DNA from: Hippasteria phrygiana
Lineage: Eukaryota > Echinodermata > Asteroidea > Valvatida > Goniasteridae
Length of the DNA stretch: 64,000 nucleotides
Direction of reading: 5' to 3'
Assembly (NCBI GenBank): GCA_037893225.1
Contig: JAZGUH010000152.1
Span: 186,001-250,000 of the forward strand
The first letter of the stretch is position 1. Each line of letters begins with the position of its first letter. The position numbers and the translations under genes are program-made. Under the pieces are notes generated by a model that was not told where the DNA came from, did no database searches, and saw only the letters and a list, made by a program, of their open reading frames with translations. This document shows, piece by piece, positions 39,640 through 52,100 of the stretch.

Positions 39640-40689
39640 ATTAGTGCATGCGTATAGTAGACTGTCGCATGGGTAACCCATGCATTTGTCTAGTACGCAT
39701 GCGTATTTACCCTGTGCGTGAATACTGTGTGTGCGCTTGGTAAACACTAAACAGCAGCTGAACCATGATGGTGAATGGACCAGTGAGAATAAGCCAGTTC
39801 GGTACACATTCCAACTGCGCATGTGCACAACAAGAATCAACGATTTTTCTCTCGGGACAAACGTGGCAGATAAATGCTAACAAATATAGGCTATGGGGGA
39901 TCGACGTGGTATAAAAACCGAATCTGCATTCTGTGCAGTTTTTTATGCAATCGAAAAGAAGATGGCAACTTTTGTTAAAAGTTTGGACACACAAGACACC
40001 TGAAAACACTTCGCTGTCCAAACGTTTTTTGAAAAAGGTTACTTCAGAACACGACGATCTCTTTTAATTTGCTGGTACCCGCTCTGCTTTTGCAAGCATA
40101 CTGTGAAATATTTCTCCCGAAAAAGAAATGGTCAAATCTTGATATGTGCAGTTGGAATACCAAACTGGCTTATTCGGCTCTCGATCATGAATATGTATGA
40201 GGTATAGTAATAAAGCTTAATATTGCAGTGACAGTTGGCAAAGTTGTCTGATGTACAACCTCCGGCCCAAAATGCACATTGTGGCCCAAAGCAATTTGCC
40301 CCTTCAAAGGGGAGGGAACAGTTTTAAAAGGGATCCACCCGATGTTCCCCCAGGGGCGGATCTAGGTTTTACCCAAGGGGGGGGGTTTACCTGAGGTGAT
40401 TGGCCTACACACCCCAGCGTGCCGATTTTTGGACACCCGACACTGTTTTTTTGTTTTTTTCTCAGCCCAAGGGGGGGGTTTAAACCCCCCAAACCCACCC
40501 CCCCCCCCCCCCCCCCCCCCCCCCGTAGATCCGCCACTGTCCCCAGTCCCTATGTTCCCCAATCCTTAGGGTTGGGGTTAGGGATTGGGGAACACAGGGA
40601 TTGGGGAACATAGGGACGCACCCGTTTTAAAACCGGGTACAAGAGCACAGGGGCAAATTTCATGGAGCACACAAATTTGCTGAGCTTGA
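39640..40689. other. Gene-free; fold-back around a C27 tract
   Basis: GCGGATCTAGGTTTTACCCAAGGGG (40356-40380) and CCCC..CGTAGATCCGCC (about 40500-40535) are inverse, so the C27 tract (40498-40524) sits in an arm of a small element. GGGGTTAGGGATTGGGGAAC repeats nearby. Confidence 0.5.
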
Positions 40690-41731
40690 AAAGTTCCTAT
40701 GTACAATGTAATACACAACATTTGCAAACATCAAAAACTACTTCAATATTTTGAAATGCCTTGGTTGACTGTGAAATCATGGCACCTGGTGTGCTGTCAT
40801 TTTCAAGAAACAAGGAATGTTTGTATCAATTTCAAGTGATGGTCGGCCAAACTGACTGGTTTGAAAATACTGCCCCCACCCAATTTAACAACTTTATTAG
40901 TTAGTCACATTTTGTTTGGCAATTTGGTTACATCCGTAACTGATGGGTGCAAGCCAGCTAGTCTAGTTCCCCGACCTGATAATTCCCTGACATCTATAAA
41001 TTGCACTGCTTTGTCTGAAGTAGGGTCAGGGAACAGATTACAAGAACATCATTTGGAAAGATTTTACTAAATACCCCCACCAAAATCAGTACGGAACAAC
41101 AAATCTTGGAAAATAACCATCCATTTGTGTTCATAATTGTATAAACACTTGGCACACAACCTTTAATTTTGAGAATTTTTTGGGACATTTTAGTGCAATA
41201 TAGGGGAAGAACGTTTGTGTTTTCTGTGTTAGAAGTTCTTGGCACCATGTATATAGTCACTCAAAGTGTTCACATACATGTTGATTTCTTCCTCATTTTT
41301 TTTTTTTACAGATTTTGCTGACATAAATCTTGAAATAACAGGTTGAATTGTGCCACATGTTTAGACAGTTGTTATCAAGGAGGCTTGGTTATTTTCCAAG
41401 ATTTTGCTGTTAGTCTTGACCGATTTTGGTGGGGGTATTAAAGTAAAATCTTTCCCATCATTTTTTGTTCCTCTTTCTCTGTTTTGGGACCCTTTTGGGC
41501 AGATTTGGGCTAGCCCATTTGGGACCCAATTGGCCCCATCGGCCAAAACTGTATGAGACCCATATATGGGCAACCCAATTGGGGCCCACTCAGTTGCCCA
41601 TCAAAGGCCCAAAAGAGCCCCACTTTCGCTTGCTGGCTGGCGTGTTACAGTATTTGCTATAAAATACTAAACCCCAAATCCATTCATTTCTGAAACTCAC
41701 AGCAAAAGCAAATGTTGTATACTACCTTAAG
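40690..41731. mobile_element. G-family element containing a nested fold-back and a nested hAT-like MITE
   Basis: The ends GTAATACACAACATTTGC and GCAAATGTTGTATACTACC are inverse. Inside are a TAGTCTAGTTCCC fold-back (40957-41040) and the E-family MITE 41055-41455. Confidence 0.65.
41055..41455. mobile_element. E-family MITE with perfect 8-bp duplication
   Basis: GGAAAGATTTTACTAAATAC and its inverse bound 401 bp; CATCATTT lies on both sides (41047-41054 and 41456-41463). An 8-bp duplication points to hAT-type mobilisation. Confidence 0.85.
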
Positions 41732-41865
41732 GAAGGAGTGACATAAAAAAGGTCACATAATTCAAAGACGATAGAGCTGCTTACCCCTAGGCCTGCTGAA
41801 TCCCATCAATATCAATACGAATTTCTACACACCCTGGGGGGGTTAGGGTTAAGCAAAATATTTGT

Positions 41866-42077
41866 TTAAGCACAAAAACACCTTAGTAAAATCAAGTTGA
41901 CGGCTAAAACTCCCTGTGACTGTCAAGCTAAGCAAACAACAGCTAAATACCAGTCACAAGCAATATATACGTCACATGGAGTTTTGGCTGGTAAAATAAG
42001 CTGGTTGTATTAAGCAAGTTTTTTTTGTGCTTAAGCAATTTTTTTGCTTATAAGCAGCTCTGTGAAACTGGCCCACC
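41866..42077. mobile_element. Diverged copy of the GGGGCCAATTTCA MITE family
   Basis: TTAAGCACAAAAACACC, GCTAAGCAAACAACAGCTAAA and the right end CAGCTCTGTGAAACTGGCCC. Confidence 0.55.
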
Positions 42078-43491
42078 TGCAACCACTCAACCAAATTTTA
42101 TGCAAACAATATGCGTGCGCATACCGATGGGCACATTCCAATAATTATAGATGTAACTGAACACATGATGTCGGAGAGCAAGTCGTCTATTTATTAAACT
42201 GCTGTTTCAGTGTTTAAGCCCCCATCCCCTCCCCATCCTAACCCCAGAAGTTGATTTGGAATGTAGCACAGTTGACATTTTGATGAATGGTACGTACGTG
42301 GCACACAATATTAAGATTTTCTCGGAATCTTGCTGAAGGGTGAACTTTGATGTGGTTTGTGAAAACTGAAATTGTAGCAAAGATTGGCCTTCGTTGGTAT
42401 AGGTACAGGTAATTGAAGGAAGCACAATAATTTCAGCCTATGTTCCTGAGGCCGTGGGTTCAACCCCCTTTTTGTCAATTTTCTTTGTTCATTCTAAATC
42501 AAATTAATTCGAATCAAAAAATGTGCTGGCCTAACATTTCGAATTTAAGCAAGTTCTTTCTCAATGGCAAATGACAGAGTACATTTAGAAACAAACAAAC
42601 ATATCTTTCTCGTATGTAGAGAACACATGATATGAGGGGTGGGTGGAGAAACACAAAAGAGAGATTATGAACCAAAGGAGAGTGGCAGAATTAAGGTGAA
42701 CATCAATGGGAGTACACTGCAGAGGGGGAAGGGACAGCAAGGAACAATTAATAATGTAGTTAGGGTAAGGATGAAAGAAGGGGAGGGATTGAGGTGAGAG
42801 GGATGAAGCTGGGGAAGGGGAACAAAGGTGGTAAAAAAGAGGGGAGGGGTAAATAGGAGGTGGTAATTGGGCAATAGAAGGAACAGAGGGATGTGGCAAG
42901 GCTTAACAGGAAAGGGAAAGACATCCAATTTTGGGCAAGAAACCCCAAACGTTTTTTTAGTCTCCAAAATGTGCAAGATGCACACTATACTCCCCCCCCC
43001 CAAGAAGTGGATATAGGGGGTTGGAAGGGAGATAACAATTACCCATCCCTCTAACAAAAACATATTTGGTTCCTACTTTTTTCTGTTTATGAAATTCTTC
43101 AGGAGTTATGAATTTTTGTGAACAACTTTTCCAATTCTCCATACTACCCCCTCCCCAGGGGGTATGTCGCATGAGCCAATTCACAGCTAATCATTTTCAG
43201 TCAATCTCCAAGATTAACAAAAATTCTCATTTAACTTTTCAAATCATTTTCTTATAAATGAAAATGTACTGTCGGAAAAAATTGGGTTTTTTTGCTACTC
43301 CTAATTCCTTTCGATCAACCAAGAGTACTATTACAATACTATCCAAGTTACTTGTAAATATGCCTTGTGTGACATGACCCTTGAAGTTAATCCACCTGTA
43401 CTTTCTATCCCTTCCAGGAAAAAAAACCCAGGATTTTTAATTAAGCTTTCGAGTTTCAACAGCTATTTTAATTTTTGTAGCCGTGCGCATG

Positions 43492-43525
<34 letters not shown>

Positions 43526-43740
43526 CCTTTAAAATTACTGTCAACATTCACGTCCCTTTAAACAATCACTGGTAATCGGCATGCAAAAACCGCATCGCAG
43601 AACCCATAGCCGCTTACCAACCAGTTCCCCAAAAGTGTCAACAAATCCCAAATCTGTCACTGGTACCCGCGCGGATCGACTGGTGTGGGAATCGAACGGT
43701 AAGACGTCGTCAACCAATGAAATTGACCTTTGAATTTTTT
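42078..43740. other. Gene-free; purine-rich block and CA microsatellite
   Basis: 42650-42910 is strongly purine-biased on the + strand (GGAGGG, AGAGGGA words). A (CA)n run is at 43492-43519. The long - strand ORFs here are compositional. Confidence 0.5.
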
Positions 43741-43931
43741 GCCGTCTGTTTTTTTTTTCTTCGTGATGATTGCGGCTCCAAAAACTCGCCAGGAATTCAA
43801 AGAATTTTTTTTCCGGCGAGCATTTGCTCCGGCGCTGGTTGCATTCCCCGGCCTGCTTTGCCATCTTCACAAACAAAAAAGACACGGCTTTGTTTGTAGG
43901 GATCGCCTCTGCTAAAAAAGGAACGGCGTAG
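43741..43931 (+). other. Possible 5' untranslated exon of the FBXO30-like gene
   Basis: Compositionally exon-like, free of recognised repeats, ending at a strong donor (GTAG/GTAAGAATG). The first coding exon of the F-box gene has an acceptor two bases before its ATG, so an upstream untranslated exon is required; this is the best candidate seen. Inference only. Confidence 0.3.
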
Positions 43932-44257
43932 GTAAGAATGTTGCCGCTTTAGTTTTATTTGCAACCGCAAGGCTGCATTGCTACTGATTGTTTTAACTTA
44001 ATTGTTTTCTTGTTAAAGTGGGCCAACTTGAGTATCATGGAGGAATGTGTTTTATTCCTACATGTTGAGTACTAAGCAAAAAAGTACAATTTCATTTGTC
44101 ATGTCATATACATACACACTCCGATTTTTAGTAATAGTAGTCATCCCCATGCCATGGTCGTGATCATCATGGTCATGTTATTTTGTTTGTGAGGAAAAAA
44201 GAAAGAACAATCTACATGATGTAACTGTTAACATTAATTAGGCCTGTAACTTACACT

Positions 44258-46051
44258 GTCAGTGCGACAGTTCCGGATCAATTGATTTATAAGAATTAAT
44301 CCAAGTGCAACCAAATTTGTTTTTTTAGATTTTTTCTCTCACAAATTTCAATTTCCATCATTTTGCAATAGTCGAAAAAGAAATTGTTGAAAATCGCTTC
44401 ACTATAGTGTTACCCAAGCTTTCGAGTCAACTCGTACCTTGCTCAACTCGTACCTTGGTCAACTCGTACCTTGGTCAACTCGTACCTTGGTCAACTCGTA
44501 CCTTGGTCAACTCGTACCTTGGTCAACTCGTACCTTGGTGTGCGCATCACCAGTATCAAATCATGGAGGAAACTTCCTCCATGATCAAATCAAGTTCAAA
44601 CGGCAAACGCGTGCTCAATGCTAAGAGCCTGAGTTTGGCTACGGCACCGCAAAAGACCACAGAATCAGGCCGAACTATAGAATATGACAATGGGCAAACT
44701 TCAGACGATTTATTAATTAATTCCACAACAAAGTACATGCCAGCCACGTACTTACCTTCAATAAATTCAGAATGAATTTCCTATCAAAAGTAACAGCTAA
44801 TTTATGAACTACAAGTTAAACTGAAAAGTTAAGACGAAAAGCATCAACAGTGTGGCGCACGGTCATCTTAAAATAAAATCACTTCTCAACAAAGTACTAC
44901 TGTAAACAAATGAATTCCTACGTTCCTTTTCCATCGAAGTCTAAAATAGCAAAAGTACAATAAACATGAATGCAGTCTAAAATAACAAAAAAGTATGACA
45001 AGTTGTAGACCCTACATAAACATGAACATAATTAAATTATACACCGGTAAAATCCACTTTCAATCAGAAAAAAAATACATTACACTTTACATTCCTTTTC
45101 TAGCAACGTCTAAAATAACCGAAAAGTAGGCCTATAGTATAATTATATCGCTGCACATTAATCAGTTACAGCCCGGAGTATTTCAGAACATTGACGGTAC
45201 GACTTGACTTCCGCGTGAAGGTACGAGTTGTCCTAACTGGAAGTACGAGTTGGCCAAGGTACGAGTTGTCCAAGGTACGAGTTGACCTGTTACCTTACCC
45301 AATATTGGCAATAATGCAGTTCGTTGAAATTTGTAATTATCTTGTAGATTTTTGGCCTCCCCCGGCATGTACATGTAGTCAACATTCATCGTTTCTTATT
45401 GACTTGACTGAGTTTTCTTGATAGAAAATAATCTCATATGTCACAGATTAAAACCATTTTACAAGTGAATTTACTGACGTGCCGTTTTCGCAAAAATATT
45501 TTCATGCAAGTTTAAGACAGTTCCGGATCACCACCATTTGCAATTTGCAAACTTTGCGAATTTCCCCATGGGTCCCACGTCATTCACTGACGTATCATTT
45601 CAATTTGTGTCGTACTGTACAGTCGTAATAACTCTTGCATGGGATGCTTATTAAATCCAAGGCCAACAATGTATTTGTTTGCCTTGTTCCGGCGAGTCTG
45701 GTTTTTTTTTTAAGCTGATGCATGATTGTTAAATGTTTAGGACGCACGGACTCTCAGGCCCAATGCAGGCTGCTCTGGAAGCGCAGCACACGCACGAAGG
45801 CGCACACGTGAGGTGGTCAACGTACGCGTGATCCGGAACTGTCGCAAACGATCCGGAACTGTTGCAAACGATCCGGAACTGTTGCGTTTAATCCTGTACA
45901 AAAACTGAATTGAGTCTATGTGGACATGTTTGGTTTTAAGATGAAGAGGAGTTATTTTACTACGAAGTGATGTCACTCGGACACAGAAACTCCGAACACC
46001 AGCGGGCGTACAGCGGTTTGTATGAAAAGTGATCCGGAATTGTCGCACTCA
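44258..46051. mobile_element. 1.8-kb fold-back with GTGCGACAGTTCCGGATCA ends
   Basis: The left end GTGCGACAGTTCCGGATCA and right end TGATCCGGAATTGTCGCAC are inverse. Additional copies of the word stand at 45517 and three times in tandem at 45831-45887. A tandem-arm fold-back (44424-45287) is nested inside. Confidence 0.65.
44424..45287. mobile_element. Fold-back with a 16-bp tandem-repeat arm
   Basis: Left arm: eight copies of GGTCAACTCGTACCTT (44424-44540). Right arm: inverse words at 45195-45287 (AAGGTACGAGTTG, four diverged copies). It uses the same GTCAACTCGTACC core as 2534-3188 with a different period. Confidence 0.75.
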
Positions 46052-47008
46052 CATAAGACAAAAAAGTTTTCAAAATTGACAAACACTTCCTGAATTTTCC
46101 TATGACCATAGGCATAGGCCCTATCACAGAATCATTTCATTCAACTTATTCAGTGATTCATCATTGTCATTGCCATTTATGCAACTTATCGTGACATGCA
46201 TGATAAATCTGGAATACCGAATGAAAACAAAAAAATGGTCCGGTGATGGTGAATGGCATTTGTGTTGATTTACAATGTAGTCCTGGGTGCAGTTCCAGAC
46301 TACATGTTTCTTTGCGGAGTGCAATGGAGCGTGACATTCGCCATTTTGGCATGTGTTCTTTATTCTCTTGTATCCTAAAAATACATGTATTCTGATGATC
46401 ATGAATCATTTTCAGTGTCATCTATTTTCAATGTACACACGTAAATCATGCACCAGAGTTATCAGCATTTGGTCAATGATTTTCTGCTAAAATGCAATAT
46501 GTAGACGGAATTATTGGAATTAGCGTACATGTATCAAGAAGGGTTGCAAAGATTTTACTTTAATATCCCCCAGCGAAATACATGTAGATCAGGAACAGAA
46601 AAATCTGACAAAATAACCCTCAATTCATGTTTAGAATTGTATTTAAACACAGTTAACGTTCAAGACTTAAACCAATTAGAGAAGACTCTAGGGAAAACGA
46701 GGGTTTCAGAAAATGTTTACTCTGAACCCCCGGATGTGATTTTCTATAAGTGGACAGGGAGATCACATTTCCACATAAAGCTTGTATAAAACTATTGTCC
46801 TACTCTATTCAAAACCACACTCCTGGCTTTAACAGCTTAAACCTCATTGTGATTCTGGGCTCTGGATGTGATTTTGGACCCTCATTGTTAAAATCACATC
46901 CACCTATTTCACCTGTCCATTTTGAATAGAAAATTATTTTGAATAGAAAATTATTTTTAATAGAAAATATCCAAGATGTTTGCTGTGTTAATTATACATG
47001 TAGGCCCT
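46052..47008. other. Gene-free; E-family fragment and short arrays
   Basis: E-family remnant at about 46546-46640; a 17-18 bp TTTGAATAGAAAATTAT array (three units) at about 46920-46970. Confidence 0.5.
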
Positions 47009-47009
47009 G

Positions 47010-47750
47010 GTTAACCCAGTAAACCCTTGTGTCCAACTGTCCGATTGACTGGTATGCCAAGAACAGGCTATGTAGGCACCACACTAAATAGAATGGTCCT
47101 ATTCGTCGCACTTGAAGCCCCCCCCCCCCTTTTTGTGTGTGAATGAAAGCTTTGTTTGAAAAAGCTCCATCCATTACACTCCTATTCAAGAACATTATAG
47201 TTGAAACATTAAACCTATCCCCAGGCAATTTTACTAGGAAGTGTCCTCATCCTGTCCAAATCCAACACTGTGCAGTTTACGCTTGAGGACAAGAGGAGAA
47301 AGAAAATATATATACAAAGGAACCTTTCTTGTCCTCGGGAGTCGGTCTTTTGTTAAAATCGGTCCTCGGACATAAAAATACATGCTTAGTCTATGGGGTT
47401 GGGTTGTATTAAAGGAACAATAGAAAACACAAAGCATTGTCCTCGGAAGTATTGGGGAAAGTACGACTGTGTGTACGGCACATTCTTTGGACTTAGACAA
47501 ATTGGGGCATCATACATCATACATGTAGCTCCATGTAAAGTAAAGTGCCAAGGCTCTACAGTCCTGAACCCATCAAAATTCAACGCAACCTGCTGTTGAA
47601 GTCTGTAAGGCTTGGGGTAGTTATATGTAGGGTTAATTAATGGATTGATAGTTCGCACAGGAGTGCGTGTATAGACGACAACTGGCCAGGTGGTCTTTTT
47701 CAAACTGGAAATGGCTGCCGTCTGCATTCAAGAGGTGAAATATCCACTTC
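47010..47750. mobile_element. H-family repeat (inverted) split by an I-family TTAA insertion
   Basis: The halves (47010-47208 and 47640-47750) match 52413-52725 continuously. The insert (about 47209-47639) starts TTAAACCTATCCCC, ends TAGGGTTAA and matches 24668-24895, with extra unrelated sequence near 47280-47460. Confidence 0.7.
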
Positions 47751-48197
47751 TTAGTTCAAACGACAGAGACTGCATGTACATGTACGTCATCATAGTGGGA
47801 GGAATACATTTTTTTCCACAAAGATTATACATATTATTGGCCCTCTTCCTTTCTGCTAAGTACATAACATCTTGTCTTGTTTTTGTATTTCAGCAGTACT
47901 TATTAATTATTAGAAACCGCTCCAGTCTAGTAAAAAACTTCTGAAAACGTCTGAAGTTGTCCGGTGGACTACTGAAAAAGAGCATACTCTCTCAGTGAAA
48001 TTGTACTGTAGTGTAAAGCAGTCCTGCAGTTACATGAGCTAGTCGTACTTAGTGCTGGTTAGCGAAATGTAGAGCAAACTATTTGTAGCTTTTAAAGTTT
48101 TAAACTGAGGAAATTTCTTAAATTACAATGTTTGATTGAGGTGTACCTGTACATTGTTATGTTTGTTAATCCTGTCTTGACACATTTTTCCCAAGGG
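47751..48197. other. Upstream of the first FBXO30 coding exon
   Basis: A GGACTACTGAAAAAGAGCAT fragment resembles the GGGCTAGT repeats. It ends with acceptor TTTTTCCCAAG at 48195. Confidence 0.45.
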
Positions 48198-49181
48198 ATG
48201 CCGTCAGAAATTGACCAACATGAACACTGCCAAGCCTGTTATGACAGCAAGTGCAGTACGCACCCACCGTCGTGCAGTGTCATTCACTGCGACCTAGACT
48301 GTGGGGCCCGGTTCCATGCTTGCAAGCAGAGTGAGCATGGCTTGCTGTGCAGCCTACAGAAAGTCCCCTGCCTCAACGCGGGCTACGGATGCCCCATCCA
48401 GGTGCAGCGGTCACAGATGTCGAGGCATCTCGCCGGGTGCCCTGCAAGCCTCGTGCATTGTACCATGGAGTGGAACCGGTGGCCTGTGTGTTCGAGCGAG
48501 CGCCAGTCCCACCAGCCTGTCCAGGTCTTAATGGACTTCAACAGAGAGCAGCTGGACATAGCGCTGGCGTTGCGCGACCAGCGCATGCTCACCAAATCCA
48601 TGCGGGCGTCCATCCGCACACGACAGATCCTTACCAACAGTCTCAACCGCCGGCACCCGGCCGTTCCGCTCGCCAAGCAGCTGACCAATGGGAGGGAGAA
48701 AGATTTTGATGAGCAACGCGAGCTGGAGAACTTACTGCAGGACATGCACCAGTGGGAGAACGCGACAGAGAAAAAGCGATCGCGGAGCCCCGCAGGACTA
48801 CAGCAGAGTATCTGCGATGAGTTATACCGTGCTAGTCAGGACACGGTCAAGCAACTCTCCACAGCACTCCATGCCATGACCAGCCACAGTGACCCGCCGG
48901 AACGTCCAGACTTCAGCCTGGGCCAGTCTCTGTACCCCTACATTCACTGCGCTCACTGCGAGAGGCGGAAAGAACGCTTGGAACGATTAATCGACTCCCA
49001 CAATGCAATGAAAGACACTGGCGAGAACGGCCAATCACAAGAAATCATTGATGATGACGGTGATAAACCAACTGCTAATCAAAATGGTGGCATGGGTCAT
49101 CTCCATGACGACAGTGTGCATCTAAGGGTCATCAGTAATGCTCTGCCAGGAGAAATGAATGTTGAAGAGCAGTCAGAAAAA
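48198..49181 (+). CDS. FBXO30: FBXO30-like coding exon 1 (TRAF-type zinc region)
   Basis: The ATG stands two bases after the acceptor AG and begins MPSEIDQHEHC, matching the family N-terminus. The frame stays open upstream to 48132, but that lies in the intron. 328 codons; the second half is polar (residues 150-328) and includes the family motif LDIALALRDQRML. Donor GTGAGTGA. Confidence 0.93.
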
Positions 49182-52100
49182 GTGAGTGAAGCATACATGT
49201 AGTTTAACAGAGTTGTAATCAAGTCAGTCACAGGTCAGTCACAGGTCAGTCACAGGTCAGTCACAGGTCAGTCACAGGTCAGTCACAGGTCAGTCACAGG
49301 TCAGTCACAGGTCAGTCACAGGTCAGTCACAGGTCAGTCACAGGTCAGTCACAGGTCAGTCACAAACTGCAACACAAAAAACATTTGTTATGATATTCAA
49401 TATCTAAATGCAGCACAACAGCAGAAATATATGTATGGTCATGGTCTATCATGGTGTCCATGTTACGTCTGCACCGATTCTTCAAATTCTTGCTAATTCT
49501 GCTATATTTGGACACTGACTGCCGTAAAAAGGTGTTTCATTGTTGCATATAGTGTGTCTTTTATTTATTGTACGTAATGAATTTCCCATATTTATTTTAT
49601 TAAAGTGTTGAAAAAACATAAAAATTCAAATGTTGGACACGGTGTCCATGTTATGTCTATTTTACATTCAAAATAACACACTTTTTATCATATTTTTGTT
49701 AAAATATAACTTACATGATTGAAACTTTCTCAAATAATCTCACACCCAAAGACGAATGTCACATTCTTTTTTTTTGTTGCTTAAATCAATTTTGTCGGGG
49801 CCGACACCCCCCCCCCCCACCACGCCCGCAAAAAATCCTAGAGCTACCCCTGACCCTAATTGACAAATTTTTGTTCTTGTAAACAGCCCTCTGATGACTC
49901 GCTTCCCATTGACCAAGCCGCCCAGGTGCACCGAAGCAGTTCCAGCAGTGAAGGCAGCCTGAACGAGGTGCCCATGCCGGCGCTGTTTGTAACACCGTCC
50001 ACCACGGGGGAGGTGTCGGCAGCGCCAGGGAGGGGACGCTCCAAGATACTGGTGGTTGAGGTAGGCGTGGCTTGATGGGGAGGGTAGGGGGGCAGTGTTG
50101 TACACGTAGGTCTTGAGATCTGTCTTTGTCTTGCTCTTGGTTTCAGTTTTTGCCTGGTTTCGGTCTTGGTCAAAGCACCCCATGGTCACATACAGGTACC
50201 GAAGTGGTGGGTACCGATGTGATGACGTCAATGCAATGTTTGGAGCCAGAATACTCTTGTTATTTTGTGTCAATGTGTTTGCGTGACTGGCTGTTAACAA
50301 AGGAACAGTCGAAATCTGCATTTGTTTGGAGCCAGTTGTCATGCGAACTGACGTCAGACTTCGGTACTCTATTGTTGGTCTTGGAACCCTATAGTGTGGT
50401 TCCAAGACCAACAATAGAGTACCGAAGTCTATTGTTGGTCTTGGAACCCTATAGTGTGGGTTTTGATGTTCGTCTTGGTACTGTGTGGTCTCAATCTTGG
50501 TCTTGGTCAGGGTACCCCATGGTGTGGGTTTTGATTTTCGTCTTGGTACTGTGTGGTCTCAATCTTGGTCTTGGTCGGGGTACCCTATGATCACAATGTT
50601 GGTCTTGGAACCCCATGGTGTGGGTTTTGATTTTCGTCTTGGTACTATGTGGTCTCAATCTTGGTCTTGGTCAGGGTACCCCATGATCACATTGTTGGTC
50701 TTGGAACCCCATGATCACATTGTTGGTCTTGGAACCCCATGGTGTGGGTTTTGATTTTTGTCTTAGTACTATGTGGTCTCAATCTCAGTCTTGGTCATGG
50801 TATCCCATGGTCACATTGTTGGTCTTGGAACCCCATGGTGTGGGTTTTGATTTTCGTCTTGGTACTATGTGGTCTCAATCTTGGTCAGGGTACCGCATGA
50901 TCACATTGTTGGTCTTGGAACCCCATGGTGTGGGTTTTGATTTTCGTCTTGGTACTATGTGGTCTCAATCTCAGTCTTGGTCATGGTATCCCATGGTCAC
51001 ATTGTTGGTCTTGGAACCCCATGGTGTGGGTTTTGATTTTCGTCTTGGTACTATGTGGTCTCAATCTTGGTCAGGGTACCGCATGATCACATTGTTGGTC
51101 TTGGAACCCCATGATGTGGGTTTTGATTTTCGTCTTGGTACTGTGTGGTCTCAATCTTGGTCTTGGTCATGGTATCCCATGGTCACATTTGTGGTCTTGG
51201 GAACCCCATGGTGTGGGCTTTGGTGTTGGTATCGGCACCCCATGGTCTTTGTCTTGGTACCCCAAGGTTTCAGTCTTTGTCTTGGGAAGAGTCTGGGACA
51301 GCTAAGGTCTGGGTATTTTTCTGTTCTCAAGATCAGTACCATGTGCATTCGTTTGCACTGTTTCGGATTTGTTTTTTTCCAAATTTCAGACACTCAAAGT
51401 GTTTTTCTTAAAAAAGGTAAAAACGTTTAGATACATTTTTTTAAGGTATTTGGAAACAATTATTTTCCATTATTTCTGTAGCAAATGTACTGCGTTTTTC
51501 TCCTGTGTAACTATCTTTTCCTGCATAGTTAATTTTATTTATTGGTGAAAGGAAACATGGAATTGCAAAAACCCACACAGAACATCCAGTGTTTAAAACC
51601 CTCCTACTCTTGAGGCGATTTATACCATACAAAACCTGACAGCTGTCTGGTTTTGTATGGTCAAAAGACTTGCCTGTACTGAACTATGTAAGGTGATGAA
51701 TGGTAAATCAACTTGACCTCTGTATGGCACTGTAAGGTTTTGTATGGTTGTACAGGCTGTGTCTGCTGGCAGGTGCAAGGTTTTGTATGGTGAACCAACT
51801 CCATTGTGTACTGGGAATGTTGATATAATAGGCTTTTACCATTTTAGAATTAGGGTGGTTTCTCTTTGTGCATTATATATTATAACTCACTCACCATAGC
51901 CCCAAGTAGTCTGTTGATAAGCCTCACCACACAAAACCATTTGGCATACATTGTACACCACAGTGAAGCATGTTTACCATACAAAACCATTTGGCATACA
52001 CTGCACCACAGTGAAGCATGTTTACCATACAAAACCATGCGTATGGTTTTGCCATGTCAATAAGCTTGCTATAGCATTACACTGTATGGTTTTGCCATGT

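Noticed and set aside
39001..39640. ORFs of 83-203 codons in several frames (GLAQ, HKDL, CKSL repeats)
   Set aside because: A 12-bp array has a length divisible by three, so all frames stay open. There is no domain, and the frame merely runs on into unique sequence.
42585..43063. - strand Pro/Leu/Ser-rich ORFs
   Set aside because: Caused by a purine-rich + strand block; compositional only.
43717..43915. Small coding ORFs near 43.7-43.9 kb
   Set aside because: No domain; the region is better explained, if at all, as an untranslated 5' exon.
49740..50414. - strand ORF of 224 codons
   Set aside because: It runs antisense across FBXO30 coding exon 2 and its introns; no domain and no splice logic.
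50485..51430. ORFs up to 239 codons (VLEPHGVGFDF repeats)
   Set aside because: Translation of the 90/95-bp minisatellite inside FBXO30 intron 2; no exon support.
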